This document shows positions 17,924 through 26,791 of a stretch of 64,000 bases of DNA, piece by piece. How positions within the stretch are numbered: the stretch's first letter is position 1; every line of letters begins with the position of its first letter. The notes beneath the pieces were generated by a model. The model made no database searches and was not told the DNA's origin. It saw only the letters and a program-made list of their open reading frames with translations. The stretch is from Colwellia sp. (GTDB lineage Bacteria > Pseudomonadota > Gammaproteobacteria > Enterobacterales > Alteromonadaceae). The stretch is taken from NCBI GenBank assembly GCA_013215385.1, contig JABSOY010000002.1, positions 98,981 through 162,980 of the forward strand, read 5' to 3'. A program made the position numbers and the translations under genes.

Positions 17924-18234
17924 TGTCCAATTCAGCGGAAATAATATTTGAAAATATTGCCGTGCTCCCCGGTTGTCGAGAAGTCTATTATGGAAATAAA
18001 TTGATAGAAATGACGGGACTAGAATTTAATTTACTTTGGCTATTAGTGAAGAGTTCACCAGAAGTTGTTGCACGGAAAAGTATTGCGAAACACATTTTTA
18101 ATCGTCGTCTGCTAGCGGTTAATAGCAGTATTAATATTCATATTTCTACGATTAGAAAAAAGTTATTCGTGCATGCTAAATATGCGCCTATTAAAACGAT
18201 TAGAGGGCAGGGTTACTTGTTTTTAATATTCTGA
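17923..18234 (+). CDS. Orphan OmpR/ToxR-type winged-helix DNA-binding protein
   Basis: A 103-residue protein consisting only of a trans_reg_C winged-helix domain: EVYYGNKLIEMTGLEFNLLWLL (first strands and helix), VNSSINIHISTIRKKL (recognition helix region) and TIRGQGYLFLIF (wing). There is no receiver domain and no membrane helix. The ATG overlaps the TAA of the lipoprotein gene (TAATG), so both are made together. It may be a regulator controlled by a partner protein, or a truncated response regulator; the complete fold and conserved RGQGY turn argue for a working protein. Confidence 0.8.
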   Translation: MSNSAEIIFENIAVLPGCREVYYGNKLIEMTGLEFNLLWLLVKSSPEVVARKSIAKHIFNRRLLAVNSSINIHISTIRKKLFVHAKYAPIKTIRGQGYLFLIF

Positions 18235-18245
18235 TTTAACAATGT

Positions 18246-18273
18246 AAAAAGGCTTCTCATCGAAGCCTTTTTT
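18246..18273. terminator. Bidirectional Rho-independent terminator
   Basis: AAAAAGGCTTC-TCATC-GAAGCCTTTTTT: a GC-containing stem with A-run on the left and T-run on the right, placed between the convergent winged-helix and ferritin genes. Confidence 0.92.
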
Positions 18274-18287
18274 ATTTGTGTTTACGA

Positions 18288-18815
18288 TTAAGGCGTTGTG
18301 CTAGTCATGATACTTGTCGTACCTGTCTTAGCCATTTCAGCTAAATCTTTATCAACAAAAAACAATGCGTGGCCGTCGTGGCCTACTAAGTTAATCTTAT
18401 CTAAAACACTTTTGAACAGTGTCTCTTCTTCGTGTTGCTCTGCAACATACCACTGCAAGAAGTTAAATGTTGAATAATCTTGATTAGTAAATGCTTGGTG
18501 AGCTAACGAGTTGATATGCTCGGTAATTTCACACTCATGTTTATATGTTTTTTCGAAAACATCAGCTAATGATTCAAATTCATGCGGTGGAGCAACAATG
18601 CTACCTAAAATAGGTAATGCACCTGTTTCGCTCACATAAGTGAATAAACGCGTCATATGATCCATTTCTTCTGCAGCATGTTTACGCATAAAGATAGCAG
18701 CACCCTCAAAGCCTTTTTCTTCACACCAAGCACTCATTTGCAGGTATAAGTTTGAAGAATAAAACTCTAAGTTTATTTGTTTGTTTAACTGTTTGACCAT
18801 TTCAGGTTTTAACAT
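18288..18815 (-). CDS. ftnA: Ferritin (bacterial non-heme ferritin)
   Basis: A 175-residue FtnA-type ferritin, the usual length. The ferroxidase ligands are recognisable: [21 protein letters not shown] (helix A, Glu17 and Tyr region), [12 protein letters not shown] (helix B E-x2-H), [10 protein letters not shown] (helix C) and [10 protein letters not shown] (helix D). It oxidises Fe(II) and stores the iron mineral in the cytosol. It lies downstream of the peroxiredoxin gene on the same strand, but with about 150 bp between them that contain a Fur-box-like site, so it probably has its own promoter. In E. coli, Fur with iron turns ftnA up; the same logic could apply here. Confidence 0.96.
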   Translation of the reverse strand: MLKPEMVKQLNKQINLEFYSSNLYLQMSAWCEEKGFEGAAIFMRKHAAEEMDHMTRLFTYVSETGALPILGSIVAPPHEFESLADVFEKTYKHECEITEHINSLAHQAFTNQDYSTFNFLQWYVAEQHEEETLFKSVLDKINLVGHDGHALFFVDKDLAEMAKTGTTSIMTSTTP

Positions 18816-18941
18816 GGTGATGCCTCATCGATAAAATATGCGAGAATTTTGCCTGTTCTCTGGGTGTGATACAAGCAAAAACTTACAAAAAGCATAAAAA
18901 ATATTAAAAAAGTACTTTAAAAACAATGTGATAAAGAACGC

Positions 18942-18957
18942 AAATCATTATCATTCT
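18942..18957 (-). promoter_or_regulatory. Putative Fur box upstream of ferritin gene
   Basis: On the minus strand this reads GAATGATAATGATTTG, a good match to the GATAATGATAATCATTATC consensus over its core. It lies about 130 bp upstream of the ferritin ATG and just after the peroxiredoxin stop. The distance is larger than for a simple repressor site, which fits activation or antirepression as known for E. coli ftnA. Confidence 0.6.
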
Positions 18958-18964
18958 ATTTAAC

Positions 18965-19438
18965 TTATAGCGTTTTTAAAATAACTTCAGCCTTACTTAC
19001 TTCAAATTCTTTAGGCTTTTCAACATGTAAACTTGTTACTGTGCCGTTATCAATTACCATAGCGTAACGTTGTGAGCGTAGCCCACCAAAACCAGCAGTT
19101 TCCATGCTTAACCCTAATGCTTTGGTATAGCTGCCATCACCGTCTGCTAACATCATAATATTTTCAGCATTCTGTGCTTCACCCCAAGCGTTCATAACAA
19201 AGGCATCGTTTACAGACAAACATAAAATAGCGTCAACACCTTTGGCTTTAAACTCGTCCGCCAAAACCACATAGCCAGGTAAGTGAGATGCTGAACACGT
19301 TGGTGTAAAAGCGCCGGGTACGGCAAATAATACTACCTTTTTGTTAGCAAAAAGTTCATCGGTATTGTGAGTAACCATATTACCATCTTGTAATTGTGAC
19401 AATTCGCCCGTTGGCAATATTTGATTTTCTTGGATCAT
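18965..19438 (-). CDS. Prx5-type peroxiredoxin
   Basis: A 157-residue thioredoxin-fold peroxidase of the Prx5/AhpC-TSA 'redoxin' group. The active-site motif is PGAFTPTCS with the peroxidatic Cys at residue 48, followed by HLPGYV and the usual VNDAFVMNAWG. It reduces H2O2 and organic peroxides. It has no glutaredoxin domain fused at the C-terminus, unlike some marine relatives. A small Cys-rich protein is encoded 26 nt upstream on the same strand and may be cotranscribed. Ferritin downstream suggests an iron/peroxide defence neighbourhood. Confidence 0.93.
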   Translation of the reverse strand: MIQENQILPTGELSQLQDGNMVTHNTDELFANKKVVLFAVPGAFTPTCSASHLPGYVVLADEFKAKGVDAILCLSVNDAFVMNAWGEAQNAENIMMLADGDGSYTKALGLSMETAGFGGLRSQRYAMVIDNGTVTSLHVEKPKEFEVSKAEVILKTL

Positions 19439-19464
19439 ATAATTCTTCTTAGTTTAATGATTAA

Positions 19465-19635
19465 TTAGGAGGGGTGAGAAAGAGGAAGCTTGACGGGTTT
19501 GCATAAATAGCCTTTATCATGTGCAGAACGTGCACAATCTTTGCAAATAAAACGTGGTTTATCGACAATATGAGCCAGTTCATGAAGACCTTTCTCTATC
19601 TCTTTCTTCTTCCACTTACAAAGTGCCTTTGACAT
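19465..19635 (-). CDS. Small Cys-rich putative zinc-binding protein (56 aa)
   Basis: A 56-residue reading frame starting MSKALCKWKKKEIEKGLHEL. Cysteines are arranged as C6, FICKDCAR (C-x2-C) and YLCKP, a pattern that could bind one zinc ion. It is very basic. Similar short proteins with the same Cys pattern are, to my recollection, found in many gammaproteobacteria without assigned function. It lies just upstream of the peroxiredoxin gene on the same strand. It is too short for default gene-size filters. Confidence 0.7.
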   Translation of the reverse strand: MSKALCKWKKKEIEKGLHELAHIVDKPRFICKDCARSAHDKGYLCKPVKLPLSHPS

Positions 19636-19742
19636 ATACGTCCCGAAACGAATCTCATTACTCCCTATATTTTAGAAGATAGTCGGTGGTCATGCATCTA
19701 TTTATCGGTAATTATTTGTTAATAGGTAAGTACTCAGTGGGT

Positions 19743-21689
19743 TTATGCGCTTTTATCAAGGGTTAAACTAATATCGTTGACATGATTATTAACGTCAATG
19801 GAAATAATATTGGCCAGCTTTTGAGAATGGCTTACTTCGTTATCGACACTGGTCATTGCTTGCTCAAAAGCAATGAAGTGCTCGCGCTGCAAGGTAATTT
19901 GCGTTAAAGAATCTTGAGCGACAGTTGCAGAAATTTCGGCTTGGCCAGTAACTTCTATGGCGGTTTCTTGTAATTGGTCAGCAATACGTTTTTGGTTTTG
20001 TGAAGCCATTTCAATATCTACAATGGTTTTTTCGATAGAATTACTCGCACTTTGTAACAACTCTAAACGCTGAGATATTTGTTTTAGGGAGTCTTGAGTT
20101 TTCCCTGCGAGTTGTCTAACTTCATCGGCAACAACAGAGAAACCTCTGCCATGTTCTCCGGCTCGGGCAGCTTCAATGGCGGCATTTAAAGCAAGTAAGT
20201 TGGTTTGGTCAGCAATAGCGCTAATAACGTCAACGATAGACGTTACACTGTCAACTGATTGAAACAAGGATGTAATGGCCGTTTTACTCTGCTGTGTCGC
20301 CAGGTTAGTCGTTTCGCTAGCGGATAATACTTGTGCAACGCGATCTTGACTTGTCTGCATCGCTTTTTGAGTAGCTTGAGCATTAATGACCACTTGCTGC
20401 GACAAGGTATTTACTGTTTCCGTTGCTTTTCCCAGTGCGTTCATAATTTCACGCGCGACTTGTACATGGCTACTGGTGCTGTTTGATGATTGATAAATAT
20501 TGCTCACTTGGCTTTCCATCGTGGTTAGTGCTTTGGCGACCAAATCAAGTTGTTGTGCTTTGGCTTTATCATCTTGGGCAAGTTTGTTGACCATTTGATT
20601 AAAGCTTGATGATATTTCACCAAGCTCAGTCTTTTTTGGAATACCAGTAATATTGTCTACTTTACCTTGCTCAACTAATTTCACGAAGCTGTCGCGTAAT
20701 TTCCGTAAGGGATTCAAAATAACACTGCGCTGTAACCAATAATTCGTTACTAAGAAGCAGACTAAAAATGATAATAGCCCAATGACAACGCGATAAAGTT
20801 GCTGATTGAGTTTTTCCTGTTCAAGTAATATCGCTTGTTCGCCCAAAAGTATAATATCTTCTAATGTAGACACATCTTTAGTGAGCAGTTTTAAACCCGC
20901 CTTTCTTTGGTTTTGTTGGCTGAGCGTATTATTAAATTCATTTTGATAACGGCCAACCAAGGAATGAAGTTCATTTATTGCCTCTTCACTAAGGTCTTCT
21001 TGGTCGATAACTTCATCGTCGAAAAAGTCGTCTTCATCAGCATTATCGCTTTCTGGAAAAACAGCTAACAAAGGGTAAGCCGATAACTGCTTGGCGAGCA
21101 TAGTTAATTCTTGTAGAGCGGTTTGAAAACCTGTGCTGTCGAGCTGCATAGTTAAAAATAATTTTTCCCTGGTGTTGATTAAATCATTTAATGAACGAGT
21201 AATCTTACTGGTTATCAATAAATAGTTTATGCGTTGTTGTGCTGAAAGCTTTTCACTGGCCGCTGCGTATTTGGTTAATGAATGTGTAATAGCAACCATG
21301 CTTTGCTCGCCATTTCGTAATAAAGCTAACGGATCGCCACTGAGCTTGCCCATGGCACGATATTTAGTTTCTATATTGTTGTCTAACGTTTGTGCCTCAT
21401 AGGCAATGTCAGCAGCTAAGTTTTCAACGGTAAGTTTGGATGAATGATCTACAATTTCTTTCAGTAGCGCTTGTGCCTTATTGAGTAAACTCGCATTACC
21501 ACTTTGAAGATAGGTGGCTATTGTTCGGTAAAACTTTACCGTGGTTAATGTTTTTAGCGATTGATATTCAGCGTATTGTATACGGCTAGATGAAAGCGAC
21601 GCACCCACTTGAACCATAGTCGAAACGAATATAATGGCGAAAATACTGATAGCAATAACCGATAATCTTGAAAAACTGGAGACCCGCAT
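19743..21689 (-). CDS. Methyl-accepting chemotaxis protein
   Basis: A 648-residue chemoreceptor. Membrane helix 1 is about residues 9-29 ([20 protein letters not shown]), a periplasmic helical sensor domain runs to about 297, and helix 2 is about 300-320. A HAMP domain follows ([13 protein letters not shown]) and then the signalling domain with the highly conserved hairpin tip ([21 protein letters not shown], about 490-510). The sensor domain contains an unusual acidic stretch ([20 protein letters not shown], about 215-235). The C-terminus has no CheR-binding pentapeptide. The nearest neighbour upstream on the same strand is a periplasmic sugar-binding-like protein, a possible ligand carrier. 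Confidence 0.95.
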   Translation of the reverse strand: MRVSSFSRLSVIAISIFAIIFVSTMVQVGASLSSSRIQYAEYQSLKTLTTVKFYRTIATYLQSGNASLLNKAQALLKEIVDHSSKLTVENLAADIAYEAQTLDNNIETKYRAMGKLSGDPLALLRNGEQSMVAITHSLTKYAAASEKLSAQQRINYLLITSKITRSLNDLINTREKLFLTMQLDSTGFQTALQELTMLAKQLSAYPLLAVFPESDNADEDDFFDDEVIDQEDLSEEAINELHSLVGRYQNEFNNTLSQQNQRKAGLKLLTKDVSTLEDIILLGEQAILLEQEKLNQQLYRVVIGLLSFLVCFLVTNYWLQRSVILNPLRKLRDSFVKLVEQGKVDNITGIPKKTELGEISSSFNQMVNKLAQDDKAKAQQLDLVAKALTTMESQVSNIYQSSNSTSSHVQVAREIMNALGKATETVNTLSQQVVINAQATQKAMQTSQDRVAQVLSASETTNLATQQSKTAITSLFQSVDSVTSIVDVISAIADQTNLLALNAAIEAARAGEHGRGFSVVADEVRQLAGKTQDSLKQISQRLELLQSASNSIEKTIVDIEMASQNQKRIADQLQETAIEVTGQAEISATVAQDSLTQITLQREHFIAFEQAMTSVDNEVSHSQKLANIISIDVNNHVNDISLTLDKSA

Positions 21690-21998
21690 AGTAAATCCCT
21701 TTGAAGAACCTTCTTAAAATTAAAGGCGAATTCTCACTGATCTATATGACAGTTTGGTTACATTATTGTGATAAATATATATCAACTAAAGAGGTTTTTT
21801 TTGACTGGCTGGTGGGGGAGGACCATAACAATGAAAATCGCGATAATATATAAAAATTTGTGACGAGCAATCACCCAATAATATTGAATGCTGATTAAGC
21901 ATTTATGCTACACAGCAAATTAAATCTATGGTTGGAAGTACGCCCGATTAGGTTCACTAGTTGATAAATAAGCAGAAATAGATATTTGATGGCGGATA
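21690..21998. other. Gene-free stretch upstream of the MCP gene
   Basis: 309 AT-rich bases that separate the binding-protein gene from the MCP gene. They should hold the MCP promoter. No terminator or RNA structure was recognised. Confidence 0.4.
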
Positions 21999-22931
21999 TT
22001 AATCTAGATACGCCCTAAGTACCTTTTTTATGGCCGTGTTGTTAATATTATCTTTATCTACGTAAATACTATTAGTTGTTATACTTTCATTGACCTCTTC
22101 ACCTTGCATAGCTTTATGTAATGTAAGAGCTCCTTGATATCCCATTTGAAAAGGATCTTGGATAACGAAACCATGGAGAGTTTCGTTTATTAATGAATCA
22201 ATAATTAGCGGATGGCTATCAAAGCCGATATGAATTATTTTTCCTGACTTATTCATTTCTTGCAGCGCTAAAATAGTGGCCACGGTAGTCGTTTCATTGG
22301 TAGTAAATATTGCTTCAATATTTTCCTCACTATTTAAGATCTCGATCGCTCTAACTCTCGCATCTCCAATTCTGGTACCAAGGTACTTAATTACTTTAAC
22401 CTTAAGTCCGCCTTTTGTAACTTCATCAATAAATGCGGCTTGTCTAGCGTCGGTAGCTAAAGTCCCTTTTTTTAAACCCAATACTGCAATATTACCTTTT
22501 CCGTTTAATGCTTTTAGCATAGCTTGACCCGCCAGTATTCCTGCATGGGAGTTATTAGTTTTGACTACGCTTACTCTCGCTCCACCAACATCTCTATCAA
22601 CAAAGACAGTGGGTATTCCCTGTTGCTTAAGTAGCTGAACTTCTTTGAGTCGGGCATGGCTATTAGGGGCAAGCAGTAAACCCTGACATTTTTCTTTATA
22701 TATTATTTGATTGATTATATAACGTTGTCCTCGCACATTATCTTCTCCTACAGCTCCTCTGCCGTAAACGGTAATGCCGACTTCTTGTGCCGCCTGTTGT
22801 GCACCAGCAAGCACCATGTTCCAGAACGTAGCCACGCCACTGGTTACCACACCAATACATTGAGCAGAAACAGAAGCCGAATGACCAATGTAGAGTGATA
22901 ATAACAATAAAAATACGTTAGTTTTTTTCAT
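21999..22931 (-). CDS. Periplasmic sugar-binding-like protein (RbsB/LacI fold)
   Basis: A 310-residue protein with a signal peptide (LLLLSLYIGHSASVSAQ) and the type I periplasmic-binding fold of ribose-binding proteins: FWNMVLAGAQQAAQEVGI, GLLLAPNSHARL, IPTVFVDRDVGG, AGQAMLKAL and IFTTNETTTVATILALQ. Normally such proteins feed an ABC importer, but no permease or ATPase gene is adjacent. An orphan binding protein next to an MCP suggests a signalling role, or delivery to a transporter encoded elsewhere. The ligand cannot be told from sequence. Confidence 0.85.
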   Translation of the reverse strand: MKKTNVFLLLLSLYIGHSASVSAQCIGVVTSGVATFWNMVLAGAQQAAQEVGITVYGRGAVGEDNVRGQRYIINQIIYKEKCQGLLLAPNSHARLKEVQLLKQQGIPTVFVDRDVGGARVSVVKTNNSHAGILAGQAMLKALNGKGNIAVLGLKKGTLATDARQAAFIDEVTKGGLKVKVIKYLGTRIGDARVRAIEILNSEENIEAIFTTNETTTVATILALQEMNKSGKIIHIGFDSHPLIIDSLINETLHGFVIQDPFQMGYQGALTLHKAMQGEEVNESITTNSIYVDKDNINNTAIKKVLRAYLD

Positions 22932-23176
22932 AAAATTGTTTTTTATATTACAGGCGAACTATCATTGATAAAATTTAATAGCAGATGCATTAGCATCCTC
23001 GTCGTGAAATTCACTAAATTATTGCAAAGTATAGTCCAATAATTAGTTATAAACAGTATGCCCCAAGAGCGGTAAAAAATCGTATAACAAAGCTAATCCG
23101 TAATGATATAGCCATATTTTCTCTTATCAGGCGCAGTTAAAGGCAACATTAGGAGTCAATACCAAATCACACAACA

Positions 23177-23971
23177 TTAATTATTCTTAGGAATAGCCAG
23201 CTTCACATAAACATCAAAACGATTCTTTTTCATTTTTATACTGGTTGAAGGTTGTTTATTATTTAACGGCGGCGCATAACTTGGACGTTTTACCACCACC
23301 CGGTATTTTGCCAAGGCTAGGGCCGGTTCAAGTAAGTTGTCGGCATCTAAGTCTTCACCCACCAGCGACTGAAACACACGCATTTCTTTTTTCACTGCCG
23401 CAGATTTTTCACGATGTGGATACATAGGATCAAGATAAATAACATCGGGCTGATGGGTAAACTCCATCTCTTCAATAGAAGACGCATGAATGAGTGACAT
23501 TCTCTTGGCAATATCGCTCACTTCGCTATTTAATTGTGCTCGCGCTAAGCCATTCTCTAACAATGCCGCAACAATGGGCATTCGCTCCTTCATTGTAACC
23601 GTACAACCTAAGGTCGCCAGTACAAATGAGTCTCGGCCTAAGCCTGCCGTAGCGTCAAGCACATGTGGAGTAAAACCATGTTTTAAGCCAATGGCTTTAG
23701 CAATATCTTGACCACGACCGCCACCAAACTTTCGTCTATGGGCCACGGCGCCATCAACAAAGTCGACTTTAATACCGCCAAGTTTTGGTTCGTCTAATTT
23801 TATTAATTCAAGGTGTTGAATGTTTACTTGTAGTAGAAAAAGTAATTTAGGATGTTTACTGGCCGAAGCACTGTCGCCGATATAATCAAGTTGCCATTTT
23901 TTTGCTATTTTTTTAGCTAAGTCACTATCGGTTTTATCAACGTAAGCGACGGCTATTGTAGAAGTATCCAT
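23177..23971 (-). CDS. rsmJ: 16S rRNA m2G1516 methyltransferase RsmJ
   Basis: A 264-residue SAM-dependent methyltransferase. The SAM-binding motif is [15 protein letters not shown] (about 120-134), and the catalytic region is [15 protein letters not shown]. The '[20 protein letters not shown]' segment before the SAM motif is characteristic of RsmJ (YhiQ). It methylates N2 of G1516 in 16S rRNA. It starts 3 nt after the stop of the Tag-like gene, so the two are cotranscribed. In E. coli rsmJ neighbours prlC, and prlC lies about 3 kb away here too, which supports the call. Confidence 0.95.
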   Translation of the reverse strand: MDTSTIAVAYVDKTDSDLAKKIAKKWQLDYIGDSASASKHPKLLFLLQVNIQHLELIKLDEPKLGGIKVDFVDGAVAHRRKFGGGRGQDIAKAIGLKHGFTPHVLDATAGLGRDSFVLATLGCTVTMKERMPIVAALLENGLARAQLNSEVSDIAKRMSLIHASSIEEMEFTHQPDVIYLDPMYPHREKSAAVKKEMRVFQSLVGEDLDADNLLEPALALAKYRVVVKRPSYAPPLNNKQPSTSIKMKKNRFDVYVKLAIPKNN

Positions 23972-23974
23972 AAA

Positions 23975-24685
23975 TTAAAGCTCTGCATGTACATGATTGT
24001 CGCCCGTTGCAAAGGCAACTAAACGGCTGAGTTGGCTAAGTGATAAGTCACATTCACTTTGCCATTGGTTAAAACTGTTTTGTATCGCGGTTAAGCTTTT
24101 TTTACTTTGCAGACCGCCATCAATAATTTTATTGGCGCGAAAATAAGCTTCGATATCGCGGGTTAATAAAAAGGTGTCTTTACCTATGGCACGTAAAGCA
24201 TAAGGGCCCGTATTTCCGCCGAGACGTTGACCTTCTTTCTTTAAATAATCCCATAAACCAATAATGTTATTACTGGGCCAATTGGCAAGAAATTCTGCAA
24301 AGCTTTTGTGTCCACTATTATTACTCTGTGCTTGTTCAAACATCATTTGCGCATTAGCTTGAATAGTTTTTACTTTTTTAAAATTACGAATAATACGTGC
24401 ATCGGCCGCTTTTCGCTCTTGCATTTCTTCTGGCATCATTAATACTTTTGTCAGATCGAAATCAAAAAACAATGCTTCGAAATTAGCCCATTTATTTTCG
24501 ACCACTCGCCAAATAAAGCCACTTTGAAAAACCTTCTTGGTAAATGCTGACAAAATACGGTCATCACTAAGCTCTGCGACTAATTCATCTTGTTGAATTT
24601 CACCCAATAATAAATTGAGTAATGCGACACCTCCTTTTCGTTCGGCGGCACGTTGGTATAAAGAGTCGAATTTTTCTAGAGACAT
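23975..24685 (-). CDS. DNA-3-methyladenine glycosylase I-like protein
   Basis: A 236-residue protein of the Tag-like superfamily: VFQSGFIWRVVENKWANFEALF corresponds to the 'SGLSW..IL.KR.NF..AF' segment of Tag, and IIRNFKKVKTIQANAQM to the 'IIRN..KI.A...NA' segment. The N-terminal zinc motif of classic Tag (YHDxEWG) is absent, so this is a divergent subgroup and enzymatic activity is not certain. It is cotranscribed with rsmJ (3-nt gap). Confidence 0.75.
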   Translation of the reverse strand: MSLEKFDSLYQRAAERKGGVALLNLLLGEIQQDELVAELSDDRILSAFTKKVFQSGFIWRVVENKWANFEALFFDFDLTKVLMMPEEMQERKAADARIIRNFKKVKTIQANAQMMFEQAQSNNSGHKSFAEFLANWPSNNIIGLWDYLKKEGQRLGGNTGPYALRAIGKDTFLLTRDIEAYFRANKIIDGGLQSKKSLTAIQNSFNQWQSECDLSLSQLSRLVAFATGDNHVHAEL

Positions 24686-24842
24686 AAATATTCTATTTAA
24701 GTTGTGGTTGCTTTCATGAGGAAAATATTAACACAGAGCAAGCAAGTTAGCGTTATTGCGCTTCATTTTTGTCATTTTATTAAGTGACAAAGAAAAAATA
24801 ATTTCGCTGTATGCTAAATAATCACTTGAAGATCTAAATAAG

Positions 24843-24855
24843 AATGATTATCATT
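24843..24855 (+). promoter_or_regulatory. Fur box of the nickel-SOD operon
   Basis: AATGATTATCATT is a perfect palindrome around a central T and a close match to the core of the Fur consensus. It lies 20 bp before a TATAAT -10 box (24875-24880), so it overlaps the expected -35 region and would block RNA polymerase when iron is plentiful. Confidence 0.8.
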
Positions 24856-24874
24856 AAGTTCATTGGTTAGGCGA

Positions 24875-24880
24875 TATAAT
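24875..24880 (+). promoter_or_regulatory. -10 promoter element TATAAT
   Basis: A perfect TATAAT at 52 nt before the first ATG of the operon. The region 17 bp upstream (CATTAA) is a weak -35 and lies at the edge of the Fur box. Confidence 0.55.
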
Positions 24881-24931
24881 TAATACCTGCTAATTCAGTT
24901 GAAAGTGTACCTAAACAGTAAAGGAAAAACT

Positions 24932-25360
24932 ATGAGGCAATGGCAGCGTTTGTTAAGTGATGGCAATGAATGTTTTGATAATGAAAAATGGCTACAAGCA
25001 GAGTACTTTTATAAAGAAGCCGTTTCATATCTCGATATCTTATGGGCAGCAGATATCAGTAATATTGAGCTGTTAATGGCATGGATAGGATCTTGTCATA
25101 ATTTAGCTGTGTTATATGAAAAGCAAGGAAATCCCCAAATTTCACTGGAATATTTATTGATCCCACACAATAGAATGTTGGCATTAAGTAAAAGTGGCGA
25201 ACACTGCGATGACATGCAACTTATTGCGTTGAAAGCACTAAAACTGACGTTTATACCGGTGCTGTTATTTTCACAAAAATATTCGATTTGTAAAGATTGT
25301 CACCAAGCATTGAAAGAATTTAAAACGCAACTTGATGAAAATCAAGGGACGATTCATTAA
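24932..25360 (+). CDS. TPR-like protein, first gene of the nickel-SOD operon
   Basis: A 142-residue, mostly helical protein starting MRQWQRLLSDGNE; the helices have TPR-like spacing (WLQAEYFYKEAVSYLDILW; LLMAWIGSCHNLAVLYEKQGNPQISLEYLL). Near the C-terminus ICKDCHQ forms a C-x2-C-H motif that might bind metal. The ATG at 24932 is chosen because AAGGA lies 7 nt upstream; an upstream TTG in frame has no such site. It is the first gene after the Fur box, and the downstream genes (spaced 10-30 nt) include sodN and sodX. I infer a role in nickel delivery or SOD assembly; no direct evidence. Confidence 0.75.
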   Translation: MRQWQRLLSDGNECFDNEKWLQAEYFYKEAVSYLDILWAADISNIELLMAWIGSCHNLAVLYEKQGNPQISLEYLLIPHNRMLALSKSGEHCDDMQLIALKALKLTFIPVLLFSQKYSICKDCHQALKEFKTQLDENQGTIH

Positions 25361-25390
25361 CGTAAATAACTCGATAAAATAAGGAAAAAT

Positions 25391-25582
25391 ATGAAAATAT
25401 TACCCATTACCTTCGCGCTATTAGTGTTTAGTATTAGCTTCGGCACTTTTGCACATGATGGGCATGACCATCAGTCAATTTATGCTTCATTGGTACATTT
25501 AGTGTGGTTAGCACCCATCTTCGTTGGCTTGAGTTTTCTGTATAGCCGAATTTTAAAGCAGCTATACAAAATAGATAAATAA
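25391..25582 (+). CDS. Small His-rich membrane protein in the nickel-SOD operon
   Basis: A 63-residue protein with a signal-peptide-like N-terminus (LPITFALLVFSISFGTFA), a His/Asp cluster right after the likely cleavage site (HDGHDH), and one membrane helix (LVHLVWLAPIFVGLSFLY). The cluster would face the periplasm and could bind nickel or another metal. It sits between the TPR-like gene and sodN with 30- and 10-nt gaps, so it is cotranscribed. No family recognised. Confidence 0.7.
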   Translation: MKILPITFALLVFSISFGTFAHDGHDHQSIYASLVHLVWLAPIFVGLSFLYSRILKQLYKIDK

Positions 25583-25592
25583 AGGAAGCATT

Positions 25593-26093
25593 ATGCTCTA
25601 TCACTTAATAGAAAAGTTAGACAGTAAAGTAAATTTCGGTACAGTCGCAGCACATTGCGATATCCCCTGTAAAATTTATGACCCCATTTCCGCACAGATT
25701 GCCGTATTAACCATGATACGACTGGTTGATCTGTTGAATGAGCTACAAGAAAAAGTGCCGCTTAATCTAGAGCAACAGGCGCAGTTTTTACGCTTAGTTG
25801 CGCAAAAAGAACTTCATGGTAGTAAGGTTAAAGAAGAAATAGCGGTGATTTGGGGAGATTATATCAAGGAACCACAACTTGAAAACTATCCGGAATTGCA
25901 TCGGCTAGTACACAATATAATGATGGATAGCTCTAAAGCTAAGCAGAGTGTCGATAAAGAAATAACATTGTCTTTACTGGCCAAAGTGAATCGTTTTGCT
26001 GAAATTTTCTGGTTATCAAAGGGACAAGCAACTTTTGTCGCCCAATGCCCTTATCCTCCAGAGCAGTCGCTTGTTTACCCTGTACTTAATTAA
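25593..26093 (+). CDS. sodN: Nickel-containing superoxide dismutase precursor
   Basis: A 166-residue Ni-SOD precursor. The nickel hook is HCDIPCKIYDP starting at residue 21; in this family His1, Cys2 and Cys6 of the mature protein bind nickel, and all are present (H21, C22, C26). The 20-residue leader must be removed between AA and H for His1 to gain its free amine; the protease is encoded next. Lys replaces the Gly seen in the Streptomyces hook (HCDLPCGVYDP). The mature part (146 residues) is longer than the Streptomyces enzyme (about 117). It dismutates superoxide without iron, which fits the Fur box: the cell would switch to it when iron is scarce. Confidence 0.95.
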   Translation: MLYHLIEKLDSKVNFGTVAAHCDIPCKIYDPISAQIAVLTMIRLVDLLNELQEKVPLNLEQQAQFLRLVAQKELHGSKVKEEIAVIWGDYIKEPQLENYPELHRLVHNIMMDSSKAKQSVDKEITLSLLAKVNRFAEIFWLSKGQATFVAQCPYPPEQSLVYPVLN

Positions 26094-26392
26094 TGACTTT
26101 TTTAGGCTTTAAAATATGGAAAGTGACCGGGCATAGTATGTTTCCGCGCATACCTGATTATAGTTATGTTTTGGTGTGTAACTGGTTGAAGCATCTACGG
26201 ATAAAGCCAGAGCAAACGATATTAGTTCAGCATCGTCAATACGGCTTGATCATAAAGACAGTGGCGTTAATTGATGGTAATGGCTTTATTTGGTGTAAAG
26301 GTGAAAATTTGTCGAGTCTTGCTGTTGAGCAAATTGGCCCGGTAAGTAGAAAACAAGTGATTGGACGGGTGCTGAGCGTATTTAAAAAATGA
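26093..26392 (+). CDS. sodX: Nickel-SOD maturation protease
   Basis: A 99-residue S24/S26-type (signal-peptidase-like) protease: VTGHSMFPRIPD carries the nucleophilic serine and GLIIKTVALI the general-base lysine. These proteins cleave the SodN leader. Its ATG overlaps the sodN stop (TAATG), so the two are coupled. There is no membrane helix, so cleavage would take place in the cytoplasm. Confidence 0.92.
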   Translation: MTFLGFKIWKVTGHSMFPRIPDYSYVLVCNWLKHLRIKPEQTILVQHRQYGLIIKTVALIDGNGFIWCKGENLSSLAVEQIGPVSRKQVIGRVLSVFKK

Positions 26393-26420
26393 CTATTCTT
26401 TAAAGTAATAAATTTGCGTA

Positions 26421-26687
26421 TCAATGCTTTTTATCGATAAGCCTGCTTACAATTCTTGATAAAAAACAAAATAATATTGTAACCGTTATATATGCCTCGT
26501 AAAAAGTGAAAACAACGAACAAGAGAATCAAAGTCGAGCCAGAAATTAAATTACTTTGCCAAGTTTTTCCAAATATCAAAGATAATTTGGCAGGATTAAC
26601 TTTTTCAGCATACAAAAGAACACTATAACATAGGCCTACAATGCCTCCAGATAAACACATATAGATAATAAATTGTGTAGTTGACAT
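26421..26687 (-). CDS. Small integral membrane protein, unknown
   Basis: An 88-residue protein from the ATG at 26687 (MSTTQFIIYM...); an upstream TTG start would add 10 residues. Two or three hydrophobic helices are visible (IIYMCLSGGIVGLCYSVLLYA; LISGSTLILLFVVFTFYEAYITVTILFCFLS). No family recognised. It is convergent with sodX, with 28 bp between them. Confidence 0.5.
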   Translation of the reverse strand: MSTTQFIIYMCLSGGIVGLCYSVLLYAEKVNPAKLSLIFGKTWQSNLISGSTLILLFVVFTFYEAYITVTILFCFLSRIVSRLIDKKH

Positions 26688-26791
26688 AAATTCATCTGGC
26701 AAATTTTTTGTTAACAAGATTATGCGTTAATATTTACTTTAAAACAGTATATATTCAAGCAGTTAGTTAAAACTTTATATGTTTGTTATAA

